Origin: Mikania micrantha
Lineage: Eukaryota; Streptophyta; Magnoliopsida; Asterales; Asteraceae
Length of the DNA stretch: 64,000 bases
Assembly: GCA_009363875.1 (NCBI GenBank)
Contig: CM018682.1
Span: forward strand, 56,380,031 to 56,444,030
Direction: 5' to 3'
In this document: positions 1-9,424 of the stretch, piece after piece
Layout: each line of letters begins with the position of its first letter
Position numbering within the stretch: position 1 is the first letter of the stretch
The notes under the pieces: model-generated
The model's input: only the letters and a program-made list of their open reading frames with translations
The model's database searches: none
What the model was told of the DNA's origin: nothing
Program-made: the position numbers and the translations under genes

Positions 1-1365
1 GAGATACTAATGGAAACTAAGGATGATGGTTTGATGTATTACATGAATCGGTTGTGGATACCGAACAGAGATGATCTTAGAATGATGATTTTGGATGAAG
101 CTCATAAGTCTCGTTACTCAATCCATCCGGGTGCTGATAACATGTATCAAGACCTTAGAGCCTTGTACTGGTGGCCTGGAATGAAGAAGGATATTGCTGA
201 GTATGTGTCTAGGTGCCTTAACTACGCAAAAGTCAAGGCAGAACACCACGACCTTCAGGATTGCTAAATACAGCCAGAAATACCCATGTGGAAGTGGAAG
301 AATATATCCATGGATTTTATTACCAAACTCCCACGAACCGCAAGCGGTAACGATAGTATTTGGGTGATAACTGATAGATTAACCAAGTCGGCTCATTTCT
401 TACCGATACGCGAGACGTACCCTGTGCGGAAGTTAGCTCGTATCTATGTTGATGAGATCGTTAGTCGACATGGAATTCCCTTAAGCATAATATCGGATCG
501 TGATGCTCGTTTCACGGCACGATTTTGGGAATCACTTCATGAAGCTTTTGGGAAAAGATTGGATCTCAGCACTGCCTATCATCCTCAAACGGATGGACAG
601 ACAGAGTGAACGATCCAGACATTGGAAGATATGCTGAGAGCTTGTGTCATCGATTTCGGTGGCAATTGGGATAGCCAGTTACCATTAGTCGAGTTCTCAT
701 ATAACAACAGTTATCACGCGAGCATTGGTATGGCTCCGTTTGAAGATCTTTATGGCAGAAAATGTCGTTCACCTATTTGATAGAACGAGATCGGTGAATC
801 GCCGATCACTGGTCCCGAGATTATCCAAGAAATGACTGACAAGATCCGCCAGATCCGTGACAATCTGTTAACTGCACGTAGTCAACAGAAAAGCTACGCG
901 GACAAACGACGGAAACCTTTAGAGTTTGAAGTTGACGATATGGTATTACTTAAAGTATTACCCTGGAAAGGAGTGGTACGATTGGGGTAGAAGGGTAAGC
1001 TTGCTTCACGTTATATTGGCCCTTTTAAGATTCTCGAACGGATCGGGAAGGTTGGCTACAAGTTCGAACTTCCTCCTGAACTTAGCAATGTACACCTGAC
1101 GTTTCACGTGTCCAATTTAAGAAAGTGCTTAGCTGATCAAGATCTTCAGGTACCACTCGACGACATTCGCGTCGATGATACCATGCACTTTGTTGAAAAA
1201 TCAGTTGAGATAATGGATCGTGAGGTTAAAAAGCTCAAACGCAGTAGAATTCCGATTGTCAAATTACGTTGGGAGTCGAAGCGTAGTCCAGAATTCACCT
1301 GGGAACGGGAAGATCAAATGAAGCTTAAGTACCCACATTTATTCACTACAGTTACTCCAAGTTGA
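1..1365 (+). pseudogene. Ty3-1 pol 3' fragment: integrase and chromodomain-like tail (broken)
   Basis: Translated in sections, this is the 3' end of a Ty3/gypsy pol. It opens with the zinc-binding region of integrase (HPGAD, WWPGMKKDI, CLNYAKVKAEH), then the catalytic core from MDFITKLPRT through ISDRDARF to HPQTDGQTE. A basic region (KSYADKRRKP) and a C-terminal part ending FTWEREDQMKLKYPHLF follow. That last motif is typical of the chromodomain-like tail of plant chromoviruses (Tekay/Del-like). The frame is broken by stops near 265, at 607-609, 778-783 and 988-990, so no functional protein can be made. The 5' part lies outside the window. Integrase inserts element cDNA into host DNA; the tail is thought to guide insertion to chromatin. 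Family assignment is secure, clade moderate. Confidence 0.9.
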
Positions 1366-1390
1366 ATTTCGGGACAAAATTCCCTTAACT

Positions 1391-1399
1391 AGGGGAGAC
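1391..1399 (+). other. Polypurine tract of Ty3-1
   Basis: The purine run AGGGGAGAC lies directly before the TGTAACATC start of the LTR. It is the expected plus-strand primer site for reverse transcription. Near-identical tracts precede the LTRs of Ty3-2 and Ty3-5 in this window. Confidence 0.8.
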
Positions 1400-1677
1400 T
1401 GTAACATCACTGTAATTCAGGTTGTCCGTACAAATTAAATTGTACTATCATGACCTGATATGATAATTATTAATGATGCATTATTTGATGTTATTACTGA
1501 TATTGGTATAGATATTGAGAACATATTATTATATGCATAAACCATGGGAAGTTTAGTTGAAATACAACTAAACAGAACCAGAGAGTTTATAGCAAGTGAA
1601 CATATATTATGGATTATGGTTTGGAATGGAAAGGGATTAGGGGTTTGTTATTTTTTGGTTGCTAAACATAGTCAAGG

Positions 1678-1787
1678 ACACATGGTCATGGTTTATCGAA
1701 ATAGCGGTGGGACGGTGGCTGGGGCAGTTGCGACTAGCCCCACATATGCCCTATACATATGCATATTTCGGTCTATCACGGATGTGT
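1678..1787 (+). other. Structured hairpin repeat, copy 1 (Ty3-1 LTR)
   Basis: An arm at 1687-1702 (CATGGTTTATCGAAAT) and an arm at 1765-1781 (ATTTCGGTCTATCACGG) can pair, with an outer ACACAT/ATGTGT stem. The loop holds GGTGGGACGGTGGCTGG and TATGCCCTATACAT. Five more copies with different but self-complementary arms lie in Ty3-3. This copy is upstream of the TATA box, so it would be transcribed only at the 3' end of genomic RNA. Confidence 0.65.
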
Positions 1788-2363
1788 CGGTGATATGGTT
1801 TAGTGGGATTGGATTTGGGAACTTACAATATTCAAATAATAAAGTAATGAAAGCATTATTGAGAATAATTGCGCGATGGTGAGGTTACGAATATAAATTG
1901 AACGTGAATGTTATTTTAGAAATATTGACTTAATAATGTATTCGCGTGGGTGACGATTCACACGATTATAATTATTAAGAATAATATTCTGAAACGATAT
2001 TCCATAAATCGTAAATCGAGTCGAAATACGATACGGGCGTCGGATTCGGAAAGGTGACGATCTTTACGAATACGTACGTAAGTAACGCGTTTCGACGAGA
2101 TAATGAAATAATATTTAACGATACTAAAATAAGAATAATAAATTAATAGCGTTTATTAGGAATCACAATCTAAAACAAAGGTTTTGTATAAATAATAATT
2201 TAACGAAAATAAAGCGAGAATCATTTACGAAACAACCTTATTTAAAGAAACTATTTTTATTGAAAACGAAACATAATTATTTAAACGTTTTATGTTTAAA
2301 TATACATTTACGAGCTAAACCGAGCATTTTTATAATTCTTATCGCAATAAAGACGAGACCGAA

Positions 2364-2390
2364 CACGTGGGGACGAGACGTGGTATAAGA
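2364..2390 (+). promoter_or_regulatory. LTR core promoter (G-box and TATA) of Ty3-1
   Basis: A CACGTG G-box at 2364-2369 precedes a TATAAGA box at 2384-2390. A pyrimidine-rich leader follows (TTTCTTCTTTCTTTC, then CTCTCTCTCT). The same order, with CACGTG about 20 bases ahead of TATAAAAG, occurs in the Ty3-3 LTR. Transcription of the element should start shortly downstream. Confidence 0.6.
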
Positions 2391-2785
2391 AAGAAGATTT
2401 CTTCTTTCTTTCTAATTTTCCACCAACTCTCTCTCTCTAGCAAAAAAATTCGTCACCCATCTTCTCTCTACCTTCTCTCTAGCCTAACTCCTTCGTTACC
2501 CAACAGATTCGCAAGATCTTGGCGCCTAAATGACCGCGTGATCGTGAGGAACAAGAAGATACAAAGAAATCTAACATTTGAGCACGATTGGAAGGTGAAT
2601 CGGGTAATTTTCTTTTGGTTTCTTTCTTTGAAATAACCGGTTATCATTATCATAGTTTTAAACGATTTTTACACTTTTAAAACCCTAAACATGGATGTAT
2701 GGGACTAGGGAAAAACCTTGGGTAAACCTTTAACAAATTGGGAGGAAGATAAGGAAGATACATGGGCAAGAACAACAGGTTCGCG

Positions 2786-3300
2786 CGGAGACATGACTGA
2801 TCGGGAATGGCAGGGTTCGTGAGGGTGGTTGTGGCCGAACCTGGACCATGGTTGCACCACCGAACCTTTTTGGCCGAACCCTTATTCAGCCGAACCTTTG
2901 TTCCACGGACATTCATTTCAGCTGAAGCTTTTATTGGTCACAAACCTGTGGGCTTAGCACCTCATATGGGCTACGAACCTACATAGGACCGAACCTTATG
3001 GGTGGGAAAGGCATGAACGAACCTTGAGGGCCGAACCTTGCATGGCCGCACCCTCAAGTGGCGAACCCTAGTGTCCTAGCCGAACCTTATTAGGGACGAA
3101 CCTAGGAGCTGTAAAAACCTTTTTCGCCGAACCTTTTGGGCAAGGAACCTAGGGCAGCGAACCTATGCTAGAGCCACGAACCTGACAACTTTGAACCACT
3201 CTAGCTGAACCTTAAGGCCTATGAACTTAGGTTAACGAACCTAAGGGCGGTGGGTTAGGTTGGAGCCGAACCTAGGGGAATATGAGATAGGTTCGCTGGT
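2786..3300. repeat. Array of dispersed CGAACC motifs in Ty3-1 LTR
   Basis: Roughly sixteen exact CGAACC cores (mostly GCCGAACCT), plus variants and a few inverse copies, are spread over about 500 bases at irregular spacing. The inverted sister LTR has the same array at 53270-53800. The Ty3-3 LTR carries a different motif at the equivalent place. This is not a simple tandem repeat, because the sequence between motifs differs. Confidence 0.8.
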
Positions 3301-4087
3301 TTTATTGCTAATAAATCTAAGAGTTAACTAGGGTTAACGGGTAGCCAAAGACCATTGTGAAATTAACTATAGTTATGCATGCATGAATAATACAAGAATC
3401 CACCAACTTTCCTCACTCTAACCCAAGTTTCTTTAAAAACTATAGGGTTATATAAGGTGTTGGGTAAAATTTAACTTTCATGTGAAAAAATAAAGCTAAC
3501 TACAATTCCTTTAAACGCAAAGTGGATTTTTATAAATTTAGATAATGGTGGTGGAATTAAGTAATTATGCATGGGTGTATGGAGGTGAGTATGAATAAAG
3601 GTAATATTTTGTTGTATACATATTTATGGGGACACACATATGAAAGCACAAAATTAGTTATCATCATTGAATGGTTAAAACTAACAAGTTTAAATTACAT
3701 TGATATGACGAACATTCATAAAATCTTAATTATTTCATTATAGCTTAGCTTAAATAAACTAAGTTAATAAAATATTATTGAGTTTAAAGTAAACTTATAT
3801 GGACACTAAATTGGTATGAAATGCATATACTTATGAACATGAAAAATACACTAATTACATATTGATTGAGTTGTTTCTAGTCTCACATACGCGAGCGCGC
3901 TTATTACAAGAACACTGATTCTAAGGACTTAAGTGAGTTTTCATAACCTCCTTTAAACTATTTTGTTTTAAACTCGGAGGTGGAACATGTATACCAGATT
4001 TGCACATTATCTTAATAACATATGGATGACACCTGTTTATTGTTATGATATTCAGATTATTGGATTATCATAATTCCATGAGTCGTT

Positions 4088-4385
4088 GCTGTTGACTCCG
4101 GTCATCCTCGATGATTGCATGTACTGTCACTATTCCATGGATCGTTGTTGTTGACTTTGGTCATCTACAATGATTGCATGTATTGTCACTATTCCATGGG
4201 TCGTTGTTGTTGACTTTGGTCATCTACAATGATTGCATGTATTGTCACTATTCCGTGGGTCGTTGTTGTTGACTTCGGTCAACTACAATGATTGCATGTA
4301 TTGTCACGTGGATTGCCACAACTCCGTGTGTCGTTGTCATTGACCTTGGTCATTTACAATGATGCATGTATTGTCACTTGTACTA
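4088..4385 (+). repeat. Tandem repeat (about 59 bp x 5) with TTGAC cores
   Basis: Five units of about 59 bases share a GTCGTTGTTGTTGACTTTGG-like core, ending in GATTGCATGTATTGTCAC. Each holds TTGACT or TTGACC, and most hold an inverse GGTCA; these are the core of WRKY-binding W-boxes. Related tandem units occur at 48775-48960 and, inverted, 52310-52560. Whether WRKY factors bind them is inference. Confidence 0.8.
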
Positions 4386-4918
4386 ATTAAAAATATTGAT
4401 GATTGAGATTGGTTGAATGTATATGTGATTTATTATCTATGATTAGTTGGAATATGTGATTGTGTGTTGGGTTATGTGTTGGATTATCTCGCAGGTGCTC
4501 ATGTGGATTTTCTCAAGAAACTATAAACTTCTATAATCATTTTGTAAAACATTTTTAAATATAATAACTTATGATTACTCACCAACTACTTCGTAGATGA
4601 CACTTGATTTTTCAACATGTTTCAGGGAACGAGGAGAAGTGAGTAGGGCAGGATAGCTCTACATCTTTTGGACATCATCACATAGGATTCTTGGACTTAG
4701 CTAAAATAACTGAAATTCTGGCGACTAGAGTTTACTTAGTTTAGCTAAATCTTTTGTGCATTTGATGTAACTAATTCATGTTGAACATGATTTTTGATGT
4801 AATTAATTTGGTTGATTAATTGATATGTGATGAATTAATTAGATGCCCACGAGCTTATGAACAATCTACACATCCCTCGTGGCATCCCGACGTTTCCGCA
4901 ATCGGTCGGGGTGTTACA

Positions 4919-5159
4919 ATCACCCTTTGAGAGTTTACATCATTGTAAGTTTTGTGCCTAAAACAGTTACAGTGCTGTAAATCAAAAACTTACAACGATG
5001 ATATCTCTTAAACGGTGATGAATTTTCACAAACTTATAAAAGAACATAGTGTTCTAAATGTGTTACAATGATATTCAAAAAAAAAATCCAAGATTTGGCT
5101 TCATCTTGGCAAAGTTATCTGGGTTATTGCTTTAAAAGTGGGTTATTATTTGAACACTT

Positions 5160-5162
<3 letters not shown>
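4919..5162. other. Unassigned sequence after Ty3-1
   Basis: AT-rich DNA between the Ty3-1 LTR and the (TA)n run. I see no ORF of note, no splice-site pattern and no element termini. Confidence 0.5.

Positions 5163-5232
<70 letters not shown>
5163..5232. repeat. (TA)n microsatellite
   Basis: An uninterrupted TA dinucleotide run of about 70 bases. It creates an artefactual reading frame of repeated Tyr-Ile that should not be taken as a gene. Confidence 0.98.
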
Positions 5233-5238
<6 letters not shown>

Positions 5239-6239
5239 TTAATACTTATGGTTTTAATAAATCATTTGTAATGTAATTTTATAAAATTATAAAGAATCTT
5301 TAAACAATGTAATATTTACAAACTATGTTTTGTTAATTCTAAATAATACACTATGTAGTATTATTTTAAAAAATCAGAATATATTAATGACCAAAGTACT
5401 ATATGAAATAATCTTATTAATCTATATAAATAATTATCAAGAACTAATATATAGTTACATTAATATTAATAACCATTATTAGCAAATCATAAATATTATC
5501 CTTAGACATTTATAAAAGATGGAATACTTAAATATTATATCATATTTTAAACAAGAATTTGAGAATATTTCAATTAATAAATAAATATTCCCAAATTACC
5601 TTTTAAGTCTTAGACAAGTGCATTACCAATTCAAAAAATATTCTTTTAGGGATTCCATGAACCATAGACACAATGCTTGCAATTTTAGGATACTAAGACT
5701 TTACATTTACAAATAGGATGATGTGCTTTAAATTCATTATCTCAAACTCAAAGACATACATGGACAAAGCTAAGCAATTAGGTTAATTTCTTCTCACTCC
5801 CTTTTTACATTCTTTTCTTTAGGGATGTTATACATGTACTTATTCAAACTTTTATTTACTCTAGCATTAAGTCAAACTGTGATGCTAGCCATAGGTCTTA
5901 TTTGTTTTATGTGTTAGATGCTAGGCTTTATACAATGTGTTTATACTATGTGTGTTGCCATTCAAGCAAGCTAGTAACACCATCTTCGCATTGGTTTTTG
6001 TCATTCTGCCAAAATGATGAAAAGTGAACCTAGTAAACTTGTTGAATTACAACTATTAAATTATAGTATGGCCACACTTGAATTACTATGTTGTTAGGAT
6101 ACTTGTTTGGACACAAGCTATGGTTATTCATTTATTCATTCTATTTATTCAAACTTGTATTCATGATATGCTTCATATACATGTCATCGTTATGTTATAG
6201 TTTGCATCCTTTTTATACATATTATTTAAACATAGAGTG
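5233..6239. other. AT-rich stretch without recognised features
   Basis: No ORF above background and no clear element termini. The segment at 5980-6035 (CATCTTCGCATTGG, TGTCATTCTGCC) resembles 6511-6567 (CATCTTCGAATTGA, TGTCATTTTGCG), so part may be an old, diverged duplication or LTR remnant. Confidence 0.4.
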
Positions 6240-6600
6240 TGAACTCACCAACTATGAAAACAATTGACAAACTCTATTTTACATGTGTGAAAGGTTAAGG
6301 AAGATTGGAAGAAGACATAGTATTGGTCTAGAGACCTAGGTTAATTTGTTTAAAACATTTGTTAAGACTTTATTTCATGTATTGTTTATTTTTTGTTGAA
6401 TGCTTATAATGACTTATTAATGTTTGGATTAAATGAAGTGATTGGTTATTATTAAATAGATTCATTAATTATTCAAAATTTAACATAGCACCATGAGATA
6501 ATGAACACTCAACATCTTCGAATTGACTTCTGTCATTTTGCGAAAAATGTAAAAAGTACACCTTAAAAATAATTAAAGAAAACCATTTTATTAAACTTAT
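6240..6600 (+). repeat. Possible remnant of a diverged gypsy LTR 3' end
   Basis: The order of short blocks resembles the last 350 bases of the Ty3-1 LTR: ACTCACCAACTA, then ACATGTGTGAAAGG-GGAAG, a TTAATTGATTA-rich stretch, then CCATGAGATAATGAACACTCAACAT. The last block parallels the CCACGAGCTTATGAACAATC block of Ty3-1. Similarity is partial and the assignment is tentative. Confidence 0.35.
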
Positions 6601-6835
6601 GTAAATTTAGCGTTACGTTACGGAAACGTGACGTAAACGTACGCTGAGCAATCCAAACGAACCCGAACTCACACGGGGTATAAAAACCCTAGAAAGCAAT
6701 TAATTTCTTCATAAATGCCACACCATCCCTTTCTCTCTCTACTTTTCCAGATTAGCTCTCTCTCTTTAGAAAACACAAACAAAAATCAATATAACTTCTT
6801 CATTTCTTGCTCAAATCATTACAAATATAATGTCA
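6600..6835 (+). promoter_or_regulatory. TATA promoter-like region with CT-rich leader
   Basis: ACACGGGGTATAAAAACCC is followed by a leader rich in CTCTCTCT. The wording is close to the promoter of the Ty3-3 LTR (CACGGGGTATAAAAGGG), so it is more likely a fragment of a related LTR than a host promoter. No ORF starts within the next 800 bases. Confidence 0.4.
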
Positions 6836-7095
6836 TCTAGTGGCACACACTTTTAGTATCATTTAACTTTTGTGCCATTAATATACGATTTAGTGGCACT
6901 TTGTGTGTGCCACATTTGTTTGACTCATACTTCTAGTGACACTTATCATTTATGCCTTTAAATTATAATTTTAGTGGCACTTTGTGTGTGCCGCATTTGT
7001 TTGACTCATACTTCTAGTTACACTTATCTTTGATGCCTTTAAACTATAATTTTAGTGGCACTTTAAGTATGCCACACTTAATCAATATACATTTA
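6836..7095. repeat. Tandem repeat with AGTGGCAC...GTGCCAC units
   Basis: About three units of 80-90 bases. Each has AGTGGCACTTTGTGTGTGCC followed by ATTTGTTTGACTCATACTTC and a run ending TTTATGCCTTTAA. The AGTGGCAC and GTGCCAC blocks are inverted copies of each other, as in subterminal repeats of non-autonomous DNA transposons. I could not find matching outer termini or target duplications, so the class is open. Confidence 0.6.
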
Positions 7096-7662
7096 TGTGG
7101 TCTTTAATTTTATGTCAATAAACTAATCTAACATTTTCACATTCAAGATTACCTCTTATAACTCATTCTTTTTGAAAATTCTTTAAAAAAGTTTATTAAA
7201 AGAATTCCCACTAAAATTTTAACATTTTCTAAAAGTTCCCTCCCACTTAAAATTTCACCATTTTCTAAAACTTTCTTCAACCTCTAAAATTCATTCCCAC
7301 GTTTTTACCCTAGTTTGATTCCTCCTCAAAAACAATAACATTTCAGCCATGGTTTGATCCTCCTCACAAAAACAACATCAAGTCACCGGATTACTACATT
7401 ACGACAGCAACACCTTCATGATTTCTACTTCAAAACTACAGCCCTAGGTCTCCACGATTTAAAATTGTATTAATAACTGTTTACTAATTTTTATTAACCG
7501 TCTAATGCACCATGTAGTTAAAAAATAACATAACAAAAGCATTTGGGTTTTTGAGGGTTTCATCACAAAACGTTGCCACCCTAGGCTCCATCTCTGTCTC
7601 TTGCATCGTCCCCGCTCAATCATCGTGTCTCCATCCACCGTCGGATAAGATATTCGTTCGAA
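7096..7662. other. No gene recognised
   Basis: AT-rich sequence with C-rich patches (TTCCCACTAAAATTTTAAC repeated loosely around 7205 and 7245). No convincing ORF, element end or RNA gene. It may be the upstream region of the gene fragment that follows. Confidence 0.4.
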
Positions 7663-8182
7663 ATGGAGATACATGTATGTCTCACTAGCATTTTCTAAGA
7701 GCTGTTTGACATTTTTTATGTAATTTATGTCGTTTAAAGTTAATACGGGACAAATTACGTATCACATGATGGGCACATTGATGTTGTTAAAATCCGGAAT
7801 AATTCCTAATCAGTGTTGATTTTATTCGTTTAATTTGAGTGAGACATAAGTAGCTGCTATTTAGAGTACACAAATTCTAATCGATTTTATAGAAAAAAAG
7901 AACATTTTAATGCGAGTATGTTGTTTCCAGGATGTTTTTGATGAGCTTGATATCAAAGTAAAGAAGTACCAGAGGCCACTCTGGGGGGGTGATGGTGCTG
8001 ATTTGGAGGTATTACATTATTTAACTGAGTTTCAGATGCTGTCGTTCAAGTTTGTTTGTGTTGGATTTTGAAAATCACTCTGACTTTTGCAGTCTTTAAA
8101 GACAAAAGGTTGAAGGGTCAGCTTGCAAATAAAGAAGAGCTGTTCAAGAAGTCTGCAAATGCTACTGCTAAGACTGAGAAGG
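7663..8182 (+). pseudogene. Fragment of a UTP7/WDR46-like nucleolar protein gene
   Basis: This is the only host-gene-like sequence I find. A possible first exon (ATGGAGATACAT, then GTATGT) is followed by an exon at about 7931-8009. That exon is bounded by TTTCCAG and GAGGTATT and encodes DVFDELDIKVKKYQRP-GADLE. Another exon at about 8092-8180 (TTTTGCAG, then GAAGGTGAAC) encodes DKRLKGQLANKEELFKKSA. Together these resemble the N-terminal part of plant UTP7 (yeast Utp7, human WDR46/BING4), a WD40 protein of the U3 snoRNP processome. The last exon joins the previous one out of frame: it starts TCTTTAAAGAC where one more G would keep frame. The WD40 repeats are absent downstream. I infer a truncated, dead copy. 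Confidence 0.5.
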
Positions 8183-8464
8183 TGAACTTATAGCATTTTT
8201 TTTTTGCAAATGATAGTTGAATACCATTTGTTTAAGAGAGGAAGTATTTCACATGTATGGCGCAGTTGGAAAGAACTGGTTTTAAAATGATATTGAGCAA
8301 ATAGATGCTTATAGTTTCAATAGGGTTGAGCAACCGATTGTGATGGTTAAGGTTCTTTGATTAACCTATAAATTGGTTATGGTTAGGGGTGTCTCCTAAC
8401 CAAGCCAAACCGATAAAATTTTAATATTTTTTTGTATTAGTGTCCAATGACATTGTTGCTAAAA

Positions 8465-8610
8465 TTTGTTTGTTGTTCATCCAATCATAGCTTCTCACAT
8501 TGTTTATGTTTCCTTTGTTTGTTCATCTGATCATAGCTTTTCACAATGTTTATGTTTCCTTTGTTTGTTCATTCGATCATAGCTTTTCACACTGTTTATG
8601 CTTCCATCAG
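8465..8610. repeat. Tandem repeat, about 47 bp x 3
   Basis: Three consecutive units share TTTGTTTGTTCATCTGATCA, then TAGCTTTTCACA and TTTATGTTTCC, with a few substitutions between units. It lies just downstream of the UTP7-like fragment. Function unknown. Confidence 0.85.
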
Positions 8611-9225
8611 TTGGCCTTTTCACCTTCTTGATCTAGTTTCTTGTCTTGTTTATACTACAACAGGTTGATCGATCGCCACAAAGCCTAAGTCTTGATTTCT
8701 CTCTGCCCATCGTTCAAACAACACCTATGTCACCGCGATTTCAAGCCCAAGGTAATTAATTTCTACCCATTCGTTTAACAGGCCCATGTTTTTTAATTAG
8801 TATCATTGCATGTACCATAACCATCCTTGTTCTTTGTTCAATGATAGATCAACTTTCTTTCTAGGTTCCTGAAACAAGAGAATTGTATTTTCTCTGTAGG
8901 TTTGTTTCGGGGATCAGGCATAATGACAACCATCTAAAGGTTTTCTTTCAATCTAATGTGAAAAATTTTCATTATATTTTCTTCCCCATTATGTCGTCAT
9001 GCAATTTTTTACATATTGCTAATATGCTAACTCTTGTGATCCATCAATTACACCATCATTGTGTTTGTTTGTGTAATAGGTTGTTGTAGTGTTTAACTCT
9101 AAACTTTGGTAAATTGTTTTCCTCTTTTTTTTAAGATTTGGGATCTTTACCGTTTTCATTTGAATCATAAAATTACCGGAATCAAGAGGTTTTGCCATCA
9201 AGTTCACCGGTGGAACTGATTGATT
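8611..9225. other. No gene recognised
   Basis: Moderately AT-rich sequence with short chance ORFs on both strands and a few splice-like AGGT or CAGG sites. I cannot tie it to a gene or an element. Confidence 0.4.
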
Positions 9226-9424
9226 TTAAGACAAGGTATGCTCGGTAATGGAGTTCGAGAAGTCATGAATGAACTCTGAAATGATCTCGGGATGCTCCAT
9301 AATGGCATATTTCACTGGAGACAATATCAATCCTTCCACCATGCTTTTGAACACGCGTGCTTCTCCGGAGGATCTCGACATAAGCTGACATGTTGTGATC
9401 CGGCACAAAGCGAAGATCACCCAT
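9226..9424 (-). pseudogene. Co-1 aORF, N-terminal fragment
   Basis: The minus strand starts ATGGGTGATCTTCGC at 9424, giving MGDLRFVPDHNMSAYVE. After one frameshift near 9370 it continues FKSMVEGLILSPVKYAI and PEIISEFIHDFSNSI. The order (HNM, a short hydrophobic helix, YA-x-x-x-x-P, I-x-x-F) matches the start of the Co-2 aORF (HNVIALVDEE, ISYAISANP, ITSFLEN) and a stretch of the Co-5 aORF (ALTMNPPISVSALNQF). This is the extra post-pol ORF of SIRE-like copia elements, sometimes called env-like; its function is unknown. A strong splice acceptor (ten T, then GTTTCAG) abuts the ATG. The rest of the ORF is lost at 9226. Confidence 0.6.

Larger units (their letters stand above)
1400..4918 (+). mobile_element. 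3' LTR of Ty3-1 (about 3.5 kb)
   Basis: Starts TGTAACATCACTG directly after a polypurine tract and ends CGGGGTGTTACA, giving TG...CA termini. Its last 80 bases match, inverted, the start of the repeat at 51712. Overall order matches the LTR at 46095-49516, so three LTRs of one family are present. The LTR is unusually long and carries a hairpin element, a G-box/TATA promoter, an array of CGAACC motifs and a tandem repeat rich in TTGAC. No meaningful ORF is present. The 3' flank begins ATCAC; the matching 5' flank is outside the window. Confidence 0.9.

Noticed and set aside
1544..1882. 112-codon ORF in the Ty3-1 LTR
   Set aside because: It spans the hairpin element. The Ty3-3 LTR copies of this region do not keep the frame.
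5068..5271. ORF with repeated Tyr-Ile
   Set aside because: It is a translation of the (TA)n microsatellite.
7459..7674. 71-codon minus-strand ORF
   Set aside because: No homology, no context, and it overlaps the likely 5' end of the UTP7-like fragment.
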